NCBI RefSeq assembly: GCF_900089755.1
Contig: NZ_FLOC01000019.1
Location: forward strand, 1-64,000
Direction: 5' to 3'
DNA length: 64,000 nucleotides
Source of the DNA: Marinomonas aquimarina
GTDB lineage: Bacteria; Pseudomonadota; Gammaproteobacteria; Pseudomonadales; Marinomonadaceae
The position numbers were made by a program, and so were the translations under genes. Below, piece after piece: positions 1 to 7,827 of this stretch; the first letter of the stretch is position 1; every line of letters begins with the position of its first letter. Under the pieces are notes generated by a model, which saw only the letters and a list, made by a program, of their open reading frames with translations, had not been told where the DNA came from and made no database searches.

Positions 1-1
1 T

Positions 2-97
2 GGAAAACGAGCCGTTATGACTCGTTTCGAGATATCAAAAAATGAATGGCGGGACGGCATCAGGCAGTTGCTCCAACAGCTGGAGAAAAGAGTCTGA
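2..97 (+). CDS. C-terminal tail of a gene cut by the left window edge
   Basis: One frame is open from the window edge to a TGA at 95-97 and encodes 31 residues ending in an amphipathic, Q/L/E/R-rich stretch (EWRDGIRQLLQQLEKRV). This looks like the helical end of a real protein, but there is too little to name a family. The coding call rests on composition alone; the segment could instead be non-coding DNA upstream of the transposase. Confidence 0.3.
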   Translation, partial: GKRAVMTRFEISKNEWRDGIRQLLQQLEKRV

Positions 98-125
98 TCA
101 TGAGTAAATTTGTGGGGATACCTCA

Positions 126-141
126 GGATCTGACCCCTTTT
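126..141. repeat. REP-like half-site upstream of Y1 transposase
   Basis: Reads GGATCTGACCCCTTTT; its reverse complement contains GGGGTCAGATCC. The same core recurs as a paired palindrome at 3490-3562. It lies about 35 bases before the start of the truncated IS200-like transposase, the usual arrangement of REP-associated tyrosine transposases and their repeats. Confidence 0.5.
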
Positions 142-176
142 CTAAATTACTTTGGTTTCTATTCATGGAGGAAAAG

Positions 177-533
177 ATGCCAAGAAGACCTCGTACATTA
201 TTGCCAAATGTACCCGTCCATATCGTTCAGCGTGGCGCTTCACGTGATGCTGTTTTCTTCGAGGACGAGGATTACAAAGCCTATGCTGGCTGGATGAAGG
301 AAGCCGCTCAGGCTTATGACATTGCCATCCATGCGTTTGTCTTGATGAGCAATCACATCCATATCCTGCTTACTGCTCAGAACTCTGAAAATGTAGGCAA
401 GTTTATGCAGCATACCGGGCGTCGCTACGTTCCTTTCATTAACCATAAATATGGACGCAGCGGTTCTATCTGGGGCCAAATTAACAGGCCACCCACCTTA
501 AAAAATGATCTAGCACTCAGTTCTAGCAACTAA
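177..533 (+). pseudogene. Truncated REP-associated Y1 (IS200-like) transposase
   Basis: The first ~100 residues match the HUH/Y1 transposase family: an N-terminal MPRRPR start, HIVQRG, and the metal-binding HxH motif in MSNHIHILL. The family normally continues through WEGRFKS and a YxxLNPVRAG catalytic-tyrosine block. Here the reading frame departs right after SGSIWGQ (about base 480) into an unrelated tail of about 15 residues, so the catalytic tyrosine half is missing. Start chosen at 177 because GGAGG lies five bases upstream; an ATG at 165 would have no such site. Probably inactive, broken by insertion or deletion. The foreign sequence after 480 may belong to another mobile element but was not identified. 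Confidence 0.75.
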
Positions 534-670
534 ACCAGTTTCATCTAAAGCTGGCTTTTCTTGCTTCGTTACCATCCATATCGTAGATTTTATCGAGATT
601 TTACGATTTTTAGACGGACTGCACTCTTACCAAATCAGGCAATACAGAATGAAAGGAGAGTAAGAACTTA

Positions 671-1645
671 CTAGGCGAGTAACTGTTTAGTTCTGCCTAT
701 TTTCGGTCGGCGTTTGTAACCAGCATTCTGGTAGTAGTTAGATAGGATCAGCTCTGTACCAACTGCTGCATGGGTATGTTTCTCAAATTCAATCGCGATG
801 GTAAGCCAGTTTTCGGAAGGGATGTTGAGTCGTTGCAGAATGGGCGCCAAAGACAAGTCGATACTGCCGCGTTTATCTTGGCGCACAATGCGGCCTGTTA
901 GATCGACCAGCTCAAGATAGTCTTCAAGTTTGAAAGGAAGTCCTTTTGACTGGTTTTCTCTTGGATTTCCGACAAAGGGGTAAAGCGTTTTGGGTTGCTG
1001 ATTGCGTTTGGCAGCATTGATGCGTTTTTTGATACTGGTATAGGCTGAGGTTTCTGGTGTGTGATCAATCTTGGCTCTCACTGGATTGAGGTCAACATAA
1101 GCCATGCAAGCGATCAGCGCCGCTTCGTCGAGCAGAGCTTGGGACTTAAAGCGCCCTTCCCAAAATCTGCCAGTGCACTTGTCTTCCAGATTTGCTTGGC
1201 GTGCAATGTTTTCATTTAGCTCTTTCATGAACCAACTAATATCCATTAAACGCTGCCGATAGGTTTCAACCGTTTCGTTTAACAAAGGCTGTAGATACTC
1301 AGGAACATTACCGTTCATCATATATTGCTGAGTGATCATGGTCCCCTTATGAAGCTGATGCCAACGGCTTAATACCTCCTCTATCGACCAGCTCGCGGCA
1401 GCGTCCGCATCAACATATAGCACGACATGGGTATGGTTACTCATAACAGCATAAGCACATACTTTGATGGCAAATATCCGACTTAAGTGAAGTAGCCGCA
1501 TCTCAACCCAACTACGGCGATGCTCGTAACATTGACCAGTCGAGCTATCTTCGCCACATAAAAACGCTCGGCGGACGCAGCGAGAAACACAGTGATAATA
1601 AGGGGTATCTGATAAGCTGATTTGTTGGCTTCTTGCCTTGGACAT
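671..1645 (-). CDS. REP-associated Y1 tyrosine transposase, full length
   Basis: A 324-residue protein of the IS200/TnpA-REP superfamily, thought to act by single-strand cleavage through a catalytic tyrosine. Visible motifs: YYHCVSRCVRRAFLCG near the N-terminus, the HUH pair in VMSNHTHVVL, GRFWEGRFKSQALLDE, and the catalytic block AYVDLNPVRA. A C-terminal extension of about 110 residues follows, as in the longer transposases of this group. The start at 1645 has GAGGAG upstream; an in-frame start at 1678 lacks one. The gene appears intact and differs clearly from the truncated copy at 177-533, so they are not recent duplicates. No flanking IS ends were seen, which fits single-gene REP-associated transposases. 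Confidence 0.88.
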   Translation of the reverse strand: MSKARSQQISLSDTPYYHCVSRCVRRAFLCGEDSSTGQCYEHRRSWVEMRLLHLSRIFAIKVCAYAVMSNHTHVVLYVDADAAASWSIEEVLSRWHQLHKGTMITQQYMMNGNVPEYLQPLLNETVETYRQRLMDISWFMKELNENIARQANLEDKCTGRFWEGRFKSQALLDEAALIACMAYVDLNPVRAKIDHTPETSAYTSIKKRINAAKRNQQPKTLYPFVGNPRENQSKGLPFKLEDYLELVDLTGRIVRQDKRGSIDLSLAPILQRLNIPSENWLTIAIEFEKHTHAAVGTELILSNYYQNAGYKRRPKIGRTKQLLA

Positions 1646-1827
1646 ACGTTGCTCCTCAATCCGTAAGTGACAACGCAAAAACTATAGACAGACACTGATT
1701 ATTTGTACAGTTTTCGAACAGGTGTGTTTCGCTTCGTAACTATTTTCTGAGAGAAATAGCCGTTTGTAATAAAAATCTTAGCCTTGTAAAAGCTCTCTGA
1801 AGCTAATAGGAAAATAAAACTATTATT

Positions 1828-1888
1828 TTGAGCAATATATTTCTCAAAAGTTACCTTAAACCCGAGGAATGAGAAATATGTTGCTCAA
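1828..1888. repeat. Long AT-rich hairpin, 19-base arms
   Basis: Arms at 1828-1846 (TTGAGCAATATATTTCTCA) and 1870-1888 are inverted copies with a single mismatch, separated by a 23-base loop. It lies between the nat stop and the transposase start, both on the minus strand. It is too AT-rich and lacks a clear T-run for a typical terminator. It may be a transposase-associated palindrome or a nat transcript end. Confidence 0.6.
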
Positions 1889-1915
1889 TTAGGTGTTATC
1901 GCAAGCTTATTCGTT

Positions 1916-2728
1916 TTAAGAATTGGCTTTTTCAACAATCCTTTCCAGCAGTGGCATCCATTCACTTTCGACCTTTAGCTCGAAGCATTCCTGTAACGCC
2001 TCGGCTAACTGCTCGGAGTTTAATTCTCGTTGCTCTGGTATACCGTTGCGTGGGCGAACTGTTAGGCGATTGTTCAGTAGTGCATAACGTGTGTCCGGTG
2101 TGGCTCGTGCCATCATTAAGTTATGGCGGAATTTGGAATTGGGGCTCGTCGAGGTAAACCAGTTAGCCACTTCCATCTCGATCGGTTCCTGAGGTTGACT
2201 GGCAATATCGTATAGGTCTTCCCATTGTTCCTGTACGTTTACCTGCAACATCCAACCGTGATCGTGTGTCAAAATACGAAATGCTTCGTGTTGTCCCTGT
2301 TGCGCTTCATCGGTTTCCAAACTCAATGGATCGGTCAGAACGAGACCACCAAAGCCCACATCCGCGAGCCACCATTCGCCTTCGACACGCACTCTTAGCA
2401 CCTGATGGGTTCGTGGACCAAAAGGCATACCATCAGGTTGTCGCCAAACATTGCGCGCCATTACCGATTCGACCTCAAACCCCAGCTGCTTCAGCACCTG
2501 CATAAACAGAGCATTGTGTTCAAAGCAGTAACCACCGCGACGATCGCCGATGAGTTTTTGTTGGATGCTGTCTAGATCCAAACTGATGCCGCGATCAAGT
2601 AGGACATCAATATTCTCAAACGGAATATGTGCCGGATGTAGCGCATGAATGGCTTTTAGCGTGGAAAGCTCTGCTGTCGCTGGCCCTTGGTAGTTAATAC
2701 GGGCGAAGTAGTCTTGCAGGTGAATCAT
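1916..2728 (-). CDS. nat: Arylamine N-acetyltransferase
   Basis: A 270-residue cytosolic enzyme of the NAT family, which moves the acetyl group of acetyl-CoA to arylamines, arylhydroxylamines and hydrazines. The Cys-His-Asp triad is visible: C68 in RRGGYCFEHN, H108 in GPRTHQVLRV and D123 in WLADVGFGG. Length is normal for bacterial NATs. The start is the first ATG; its ribosome site (AGAG) is weak. The gene stands alone on the minus strand with no obvious pathway partner, so the natural substrate is unknown. A NAT-fold amide synthase of a biosynthetic cluster is less likely because no such cluster surrounds it. Confidence 0.93.
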   Translation of the reverse strand: MIHLQDYFARINYQGPATAELSTLKAIHALHPAHIPFENIDVLLDRGISLDLDSIQQKLIGDRRGGYCFEHNALFMQVLKQLGFEVESVMARNVWRQPDGMPFGPRTHQVLRVRVEGEWWLADVGFGGLVLTDPLSLETDEAQQGQHEAFRILTHDHGWMLQVNVQEQWEDLYDIASQPQEPIEMEVANWFTSTSPNSKFRHNLMMARATPDTRYALLNNRLTVRPRNGIPEQRELNSEQLAEALQECFELKVESEWMPLLERIVEKANS

Positions 2729-2987
2729 TCTCTATACAACCTAAGTAAGTCCTGTTAATAACCGAAATGCTGGTGTTGCTTATTCATAGCCATGTTATTT
2801 GGAATCGACGTGGTGAACAATTCGCAGCAGATGAAAAAATACATCTATAGGACAGTTGAGGCAGATGATGGTATCTGTCCTTTCCAGCGCTAGGCTCGCA
2901 AACTCTCTCGTATAAAGAGTCACGGTTAGCTGATCTGCATACAAGTCCCCCCCGTACCACCTTTAAGTGTTCATCTTGGAGGTTTCT

Positions 2988-3410
2988 ATGAAGCGTGCCC
3001 TAATTCCCTGCGCGTTGGCCGTTATAGCGCTTACTCAAACTGCTATAGCTAACAATGACGAGCTCACGGATTTACAAGAATTGATCTGGGAAAATCGCAT
3101 CATAGTGGTTAATAGTGAGCAAAACAGCGACAAGCTCACGGATCTCTTTAGCCAAGCGAATCACGGCATCATCGATCGGGATGTGATCTGGTTTGTGTTG
3201 TCAGACAATGACATTCAAACCAACTATCAAGGTGCCATCAGCCCAAACTTTTTAAGCCGTGTGAAAAGCCAATATCAGCTTAGCAACAACGAAGTCATCC
3301 TCATTGGTAAGGATGGCGGTTTGAAAGAACGTATTTCTGGCTTGGATCTAGAGCGCTTGTTTAACGATATAGATCGGATGCCGATGCGTATTAGGGAAAT
3401 GAGAGACTAG
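2988..3410 (+). CDS. Secreted DUF4174 domain protein
   Basis: A 140-residue protein with an N-terminal signal peptide (positively charged MKR, hydrophobic core ALIPCALAVIALTQTA, AxA-type cleavage near residue 21). The mature part resembles DUF4174: LTDLQELIWENRIIVV, then a thioredoxin-like alternation of strands and helices, then the VILIGKDGGLKERIS segment near the end. It has no CxxC, so it is not an oxidoreductase. The start at 2988 is preceded by GGAGG; the upstream in-frame ATG at 2967 would put a leader before the signal peptide. Function unknown; probably periplasmic. Confidence 0.8.
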   Translation: MKRALIPCALAVIALTQTAIANNDELTDLQELIWENRIIVVNSEQNSDKLTDLFSQANHGIIDRDVIWFVLSDNDIQTNYQGAISPNFLSRVKSQYQLSNNEVILIGKDGGLKERISGLDLERLFNDIDRMPMRIREMRD

Positions 3411-3489
3411 CCTAAAAATTGGGGGCAGATGAGAATTAATCCATCTGACTCGGTTTCCTGCCACGCTTTCTTGCCGTCACTTACTCTCA

Positions 3490-3562
3490 GGGGCCAGATC
3501 CCTTATACACCGAATTTGGTTGAGACTATCACCAAGCCTTGATTCGAAAGGGATCTGCCCCC
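3490..3562. repeat. REP-like inverted pair
   Basis: Left arm 3490-3504 (GGGGCCAGATCCCTT) and right arm 3548-3562, whose complement is GGGGGCAGATCCCTT, match at 14 of 15 positions with a 43-base spacer. The core is the one found before the truncated transposase (126-141). The pair lies between convergent genes (DUF4174 and phhB), a typical place for REP/BIME elements, and could also end transcription from both sides. Confidence 0.6.
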
Positions 3563-3564
3563 TT

Positions 3565-3876
3565 TTACGCAATACTGCCCGCAAATTCATCCATTTTCTT
3601 CGCCAGATCGAAGTCTTTCACTGACAATCCCGACACGTCGTGGCTCACCAACTGGACATCGACTCGGTTGTAGACATTGGACCATTCTGGATGATGGTTT
3701 TTCCTTTCTGCATACAAGGCACACGTGGTCATAAAGCCAAAGGCTTGCTGGAAGTTTTTAAATTTAAATGTTTTGCTGAGTTTGCCATCTTCAATAACCC
3801 AGTCTTGGGAGGCGTCCGAATTCAGTTCAACGAGGGCGGTGTGAATTTCTTCTGCGGTTAACTTTTGATTGGCCAT
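3565..3876 (-). CDS. phhB: Pterin-4a-carbinolamine dehydratase
   Basis: A 103-residue PCD/DCoH-family enzyme that dehydrates 4a-hydroxytetrahydrobiopterin and so recycles the cofactor of phenylalanine hydroxylase. The signature [E/K]xxHHPEW is visible as [19 protein letters not shown] (residues 58-76), followed by [14 protein letters not shown]. Start supported by AAGGAG nine bases upstream. No phenylalanine hydroxylase gene is adjacent in this window, so the pathway partner must be elsewhere if present. Length and motif leave little doubt about family. Confidence 0.93.
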   Translation of the reverse strand: MANQKLTAEEIHTALVELNSDASQDWVIEDGKLSKTFKFKNFQQAFGFMTTCALYAERKNHHPEWSNVYNRVDVQLVSHDVSGLSVKDFDLAKKMDEFAGSIA

Positions 3877-3910
3877 GGTGGTGGCTCCTTATTCCTGAGC
3901 AGTAAATTGG

Positions 3911-3947
3911 CAGCAGATGCAAAAGCGATAGAAGCTTTACATCTGCC
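3911..3947. repeat. Imperfect hairpin between metY and phhB
   Basis: GCAGATGCAAAAGC and GCTTTACATCTGCC form an imperfect stem between the metY stop and the phhB start. It may end the metY transcript, although it has no long T-run. Its CAGAT core resembles the nearby REP-like repeats, and a GGGATCCC palindrome lies just beyond at 3954-3961. Confidence 0.4.
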
Positions 3948-3982
3948 ACTCGAGGGATCCCTTCAACCTTGATCCAATGCGC

Positions 3983-5254
3983 TTAGGCCGCGTTAAGAGC
4001 CTGTTCAATGTCCGCCAAGATATCATCGATGTGCTCGATGCCAATCGATAAGCGGATCATGTCTTCACTGGCCCCCGCTTTTTTCAGCTCTTCAGCGTTT
4101 AACTGGCGATGTGTGGTCGACGCTGGATGACAAGCCAACGACTTGGCGTCACCAATGTTCACCAGACGCAGGATCATCTGCAGTGCATCAATAAAGCGAC
4201 CGCCCGCCTCGCGTCCACCTTTAATACCAAAGCTGATAATACCGGAGGCTTTACCCTGGGTAATTTTCTGGCACGTGGCATGGTATGGGCTGTCTGGTAA
4301 AGCGGCGTAGTTAACCCAGTTTACCTTGTCATGCTGCTGTAAAAACGCCGCCACTTTCTCAGCATTCTCACAAGTACGATCCATACGCAAACCGAGTGTT
4401 TCGATACCTTGTAAGATCAAGAAAGTATTTTGAGGTGACAACGCCGCGCCCGTATTACGTAGCGGCACCACGCGACAACGACCAATGTAAGCCGCTTCGC
4501 CAAGCGCTTCGGTGTAGACCACACCATGATAAGACGGATCTGGCTCATTCAAGGCTGGGAAGCGTTTACTGTTCGCCTGCCAGTCAAACTTACCCGAATC
4601 CACGATCACGCCGCCGACACTGTTGCCATGCCCACCCATATATTTCGTCAAGGAGTGCACGACAATATCAGCTCCCAGTTCAAACGGACGACATAGGTAA
4701 GGCGTAGCAACCGTATTGTCCACAATCACAGGAATGCCGTGTTTGTGCGCAATCTCAGACAAGCGCTGGATGTCGACAATATTGCCCGCTGGGTTGCCAA
4801 TGGACTCACAGAAGATGGCTTTGGTGTTGTCATCAATGGCCGCTTCAAAGCCTGCGTAGTCATCATGGGAAATCATACGCACTTCGATGCCCTGCTTAGG
4901 GAAGGTGTGCGCGAATAGGTTGTATGTACCGCCGTAGAGCTGACTGGTACTGAGGATATTGTCGCCCGCTTCGGCTATACACTGAATCGAGTAGGTAATC
5001 GCCGCCATACCAGATGCCACCGCCAAGGCTCCGATGCCTCCCTCTAAGGCAGCCACACGCTCTTCAAGCACAGCATTGGTCGGGTTCATAATGCGTGTAT
5101 AGATGTTGCCGGCCACTTTTAAGTCAAACAAGTCAGCGCCATGCTGGGTGTTATCAAAGGTATAGGAAGTGGTTTGGTAAATCGGCACCGCAGCAGCTTT
5201 AGTGGAGGCTTCAGAGGTGTAGCCGTGGTGCAGAGCGAGAGATTCAAATTTCAT
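3983..5254 (-). CDS. metY: O-acetylhomoserine sulfhydrylase (aminocarboxypropyltransferase)
   Basis: A 423-residue PLP enzyme of the Cys/Met metabolism family. It makes homocysteine from O-acetylhomoserine and sulfide. The PLP lysine is K204 in HSLTKYMGGHG, and the cofactor-binding aspartate is in VIVDNTVATPYL. Length (about 420-430) and the FAHTFPKQGIEVR and GRCRVVPLRNTGAALSP segments fit MetY rather than the shorter MetB/MetC. The start at 5254 follows AAAGGA; the ATG at 5287 is not supported. No SAM riboswitch or clear MetJ box was seen upstream. Confidence 0.94.
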   Translation of the reverse strand: MKFESLALHHGYTSEASTKAAAVPIYQTTSYTFDNTQHGADLFDLKVAGNIYTRIMNPTNAVLEERVAALEGGIGALAVASGMAAITYSIQCIAEAGDNILSTSQLYGGTYNLFAHTFPKQGIEVRMISHDDYAGFEAAIDDNTKAIFCESIGNPAGNIVDIQRLSEIAHKHGIPVIVDNTVATPYLCRPFELGADIVVHSLTKYMGGHGNSVGGVIVDSGKFDWQANSKRFPALNEPDPSYHGVVYTEALGEAAYIGRCRVVPLRNTGAALSPQNTFLILQGIETLGLRMDRTCENAEKVAAFLQQHDKVNWVNYAALPDSPYHATCQKITQGKASGIISFGIKGGREAGGRFIDALQMILRLVNIGDAKSLACHPASTTHRQLNAEELKKAGASEDMIRLSIGIEHIDDILADIEQALNAA

Positions 5255-5640
5255 GCTGGTTCCTTTCTTGTTGTTAGGCTTTCGCACAAGCGTGAATGGA
5301 TATTAGTGCAATATGATGCCGATGAACATTAGCATTTCGTTAACCAGAATCACACTGATGCCAACCCCTTGGATACACAAGCTCTGGACACAATAGAAGG
5401 GCTTGCTAGAGCATTGGGGGAGAATAGCGGGTGATCCGCAGACACCGTTTTATCGCCACGTGAGCACCCTCTACCATTTGATAGGTACCTCAGTAGTCGA
5501 AGCGGCTTTGGTTTTCCAGCCACCCATAACCTCTGCTCTGACGCAGATCAATAAAACAAAACTAATCATTATAATTTCCACAAAATGCTAGATCACCTGT
5601 TAGACTCGAAATTAGACACCCAACAAGCAGGAGAGTAATT
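5255..5640. other. Divergent intergenic region, metY / usp
   Basis: This 386-base stretch must carry the promoters of metY (left) and the universal stress gene (right). A TATAAT hexamer at 5570-5575 is a reasonable -10 for the stress gene, but no convincing -35 lies at the right distance. A 62-codon open frame at 5403-5591 has no ribosome site or recognisable sequence and was not called. Confidence 0.4.
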
Positions 5641-6030
5641 ATGTCTTATGGCCATATTCTAGTTGCAGTGGATTTAAGCGAAGACAGCATGCAGCTCATC
5701 AATAAAGCGATTGCCCAAGCAACACCTGATCTAAGTAAACTCTCGATTGTCTATGTGGACAAAGACCATGTTCTCGAGACAGCGGCGGAAACGCAGAGCA
5801 TTAAAGATCGCTTACAGACCCTTGCAGATGACAGCGGCTACCCAATTACTGATATCACCGCTCGAATTGGGGATCTGCATATCCAAGTCGCCAACATTGT
5901 CGCAGAAGAAGACGTTGACCTGGTTGTTTGTGGCCATCATCACGACTTCCTAAGCCGTATTACCAGCTCGGTAGCATCCTTGGTGAACAGTGTGAAAACC
6001 GACTTATTGGTCGTGTATTTAGACGACTGA
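5641..6030 (+). CDS. Universal stress protein, UspA family
   Basis: A 129-residue single-domain Usp protein. It begins with the family strand YGHILVAVDLSEDS and ends with the phosphate-binding-type stretch DLVVCGHHHDFLSRITSSVASLVNSVKTDLLVVYL. The motif is GHHH-x9-SSVA, as in E. coli UspA, which lacks the G-2x-G-9x-G-S/T ATP site, so it is closer to UspA than to ATP-binding UspF-type proteins. Strong AGGAG ribosome site. Single gene ended by a perfect palindrome. Expected to be induced by growth arrest and stress. Confidence 0.92.
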   Translation: MSYGHILVAVDLSEDSMQLINKAIAQATPDLSKLSIVYVDKDHVLETAAETQSIKDRLQTLADDSGYPITDITARIGDLHIQVANIVAEEDVDLVVCGHHHDFLSRITSSVASLVNSVKTDLLVVYLDD

Positions 6031-6041
6031 AAGCATCGGTA

Positions 6042-6069
6042 GAGCCAGATAAAGCGCTTTATCTGGCTC
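6042..6069. terminator. Perfect 28-base palindrome between convergent genes
   Basis: Two 14-base arms beginning GAGCCAGATAAAGC pair perfectly with no fixed loop. It lies between the stop of the stress protein gene and the stop of the YdjM-like gene, so it probably ends transcription in both directions, although only a short T-rich stretch follows on either side. Confidence 0.7.
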
Positions 6070-6082
6070 AACTATTTCTCCT

Positions 6083-6745
6083 TCAAGAGACCATCGCAGC
6101 GAAGATTTCAAGCCATGTCGTTGGGCTTGGGCTCAACCAATACCCTACTCCACAGCCGATCACAAAGACGACCGTCGCCAATGGTTCGCCCCAGTCAGTC
6201 ACTTTAAGTGCCGTACCGAAAGAGCGTTTCACTCGCAAACCTGACAATTCAATGCTGTAGATCTCATCTAACATCAGATGGATCGTCGCGCCAAGAAAGA
6301 TAAAGCCGCCGATGCCCCATGCGGTTTGCGCATCCAGCGCCAGCACGTGATACGCAATCGGCACCGCCACAGCGCTAAACAGCAAATTGGCCAACAGGCT
6401 GTGCAACGCACCACGGTGTACAGTAAGTTTTTCAAACAACCACTGCACTGGGAAACGGATCAAAAAGTAGCTGGCGATCGCCAATGCGAGTAAATGCCAG
6501 TAGATCATCTTGTCGAGCCAAACCACTAAACTGAGTCCTGCGAATAAGGCGGCAAACAGTCGAAATACGATGCGAATGGCAATGGATTCATCGGCATCAA
6601 TATCGGGCAACATGCCGCCCAAGGTGCCCGCCAAAATATACAGCACGGTTGCGCGGATATCGGCAATGCCAAAGATAAAAGCGCTGACGGCCAACGGGGC
6701 GCTGATGGCGGCCGCAACAGTCACATGGGTTTTAAAGTCTGCCAT
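6083..6745 (-). CDS. YdjM-like inner-membrane metal-dependent hydrolase
   Basis: A 220-residue membrane protein of the YdjM / LexA-regulated hydrolase family (PF04307). Conserved polar motifs sit near the membrane: FKTHVTVAA at the N-terminus, GGMLPDIDADES (about residues 43-54), HRGALHSL (about 113-120) and HLMLDE (about 154-159). These His/Asp residues are the presumed metal ligands. About six hydrophobic segments are visible. E. coli ydjM is SOS-induced, but no LexA box was identified here. Start follows AGGAT. The biochemical activity of the family is not established. Confidence 0.85.
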   Translation of the reverse strand: MADFKTHVTVAAAISAPLAVSAFIFGIADIRATVLYILAGTLGGMLPDIDADESIAIRIVFRLFAALFAGLSLVVWLDKMIYWHLLALAIASYFLIRFPVQWLFEKLTVHRGALHSLLANLLFSAVAVPIAYHVLALDAQTAWGIGGFIFLGATIHLMLDEIYSIELSGLRVKRSFGTALKVTDWGEPLATVVFVIGCGVGYWLSPSPTTWLEIFAAMVS

Positions 6746-7035
6746 GGGGCAAAATCCTATCTCACAATAAAGAAAACGATTCTCTGCGTCACAGCCTGTT
6801 TTGCTTCAGCTAGCGCGTTAGTGTGCGCATACTACAATAGTCGGAGACAAGATTCTGTGGAGCAAAAGGTGACGCCTCTTGAGCGTTTACGAGAGCCCAG
6901 CGCTGTTCTCTGTTACCATGCCCCCATAACGAGCAATCATCCATCGTAATAGGGTCGGTTTCTGCAACCCCATGCGATCGCGAAGATTGATACTATCCTT
7001 AGGGATGCGCCCCTTTTAGCTAACTGGAGCCGACT
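6746..7035. other. Divergent intergenic region, ydjM-like / DUF1456
   Basis: 290 bases containing the two divergent promoters. No repeat, operator or small gene could be supported. Confidence 0.3.
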
Positions 7036-7518
7036 TTGACCAATAATGATATTTTGCGCCGTGTGCGCTACACCTTCGATTTTAAAGACAGCACCATGGT
7101 GGAGATTTTTGCTCTAGCACAGGTGACGGTAACAACGGAGCAAGTGACTGCTTGGTTAAAGAAGGATGATGTGGATGGCTTTGTCGCGCTAGAAGACGTG
7201 GAACTGGCGTCCTTCTTGAACGGTTTAATCATCCTAAGACGCGGTGCCCGTGACGGCGAACAGCCGATGCCAGAACAGCGCCTAAACAACAATATCATCT
7301 TACAGAAACTGCGCATTGCCATGGCCTTTAAAGCCGACGACATGCTCGAAGTCATGCGTTTGGCTGACTTCAATTTAAGTCCGCACGAATTGAGTGCTTT
7401 TTTCCGTAAGCCAGACAACCGACAATACCGTAAGTGTAAGGATCAGATCCTGCGCTACTTCTTACTAGGCTTACAGTTGCACATGCGTTCGGCGAAGAAC
7501 AAAACCGCTCAATCTTAA
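7036..7518 (+). CDS. DUF1456 (YehS-like) protein
   Basis: A 160-residue protein made of two copies of the DUF1456 unit. Repeat 1 starts NNDILRRVRYTFDFKDSTM and repeat 2 starts NNNIILQKLRIAMAFKADDM, about 80 residues apart. Each repeat is followed by a segment ending in a 'FLNGLI' or 'FLLGLQ'-type helix. This matches E. coli YehS. The start is TTG at 7036 with TGGAG upstream, the only plausible initiation site in frame. Cytosolic; function unknown. Stands alone. Confidence 0.88.
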   Translation: MTNNDILRRVRYTFDFKDSTMVEIFALAQVTVTTEQVTAWLKKDDVDGFVALEDVELASFLNGLIILRRGARDGEQPMPEQRLNNNIILQKLRIAMAFKADDMLEVMRLADFNLSPHELSAFFRKPDNRQYRKCKDQILRYFLLGLQLHMRSAKNKTAQS

Positions 7519-7530
7519 CCTTTCTTCTGG

Positions 7531-7563
7531 CCTATAAGTTTACGAACCTTGTAGACTTATAGG
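7531..7563. terminator. Hairpin downstream of DUF1456 gene
   Basis: CCTATAAGT (7531-7539) pairs with ACTTATAGG (7555-7563), extended inward by TAC/GTA, giving a stem of about 13 pairs with one wobble. No T-run follows, so terminator function is uncertain. The rest of the stretch up to the next start (7828) shows nothing more. Confidence 0.45.
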
Positions 7564-7827
7564 CATCACTCACCATTTTATAAATTAGACTTTCCCCATC
7601 AAATTAATGTAATGCTGAAACTTTTCACCAACATTATCCTCTAAGTGGCCGCTCAAGCCGATCCTAAGCAAAAGACAAATCCTGTAGTATTAGGCAATAA
7701 CTTTGGACTATTTCACTACATAAAAAGCCATCCTCCTGCAAAACTTTCCCTATTCGGTGGCTCTGACTGCCACATTACCTTTAGAGCAAATTGCCACGTC
7801 GCCGCAAGGCACATCAGGGAGGTCCAT

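Noticed and set aside
46-297. 83-codon open frame at the left edge
   Set aside because: It overlaps the clear transposase start in another frame, has no ribosome site and shows no family features.
5403-5591. 62-codon open frame between metY and the stress gene
   Set aside because: No ribosome site, no recognisable composition and placed in a promoter region.
7645-7827. Longer start for the alpha/beta hydrolase
   Set aside because: It would place about 60 residues before the Tat signal; the ATG at 7828 has a strong ribosome site.
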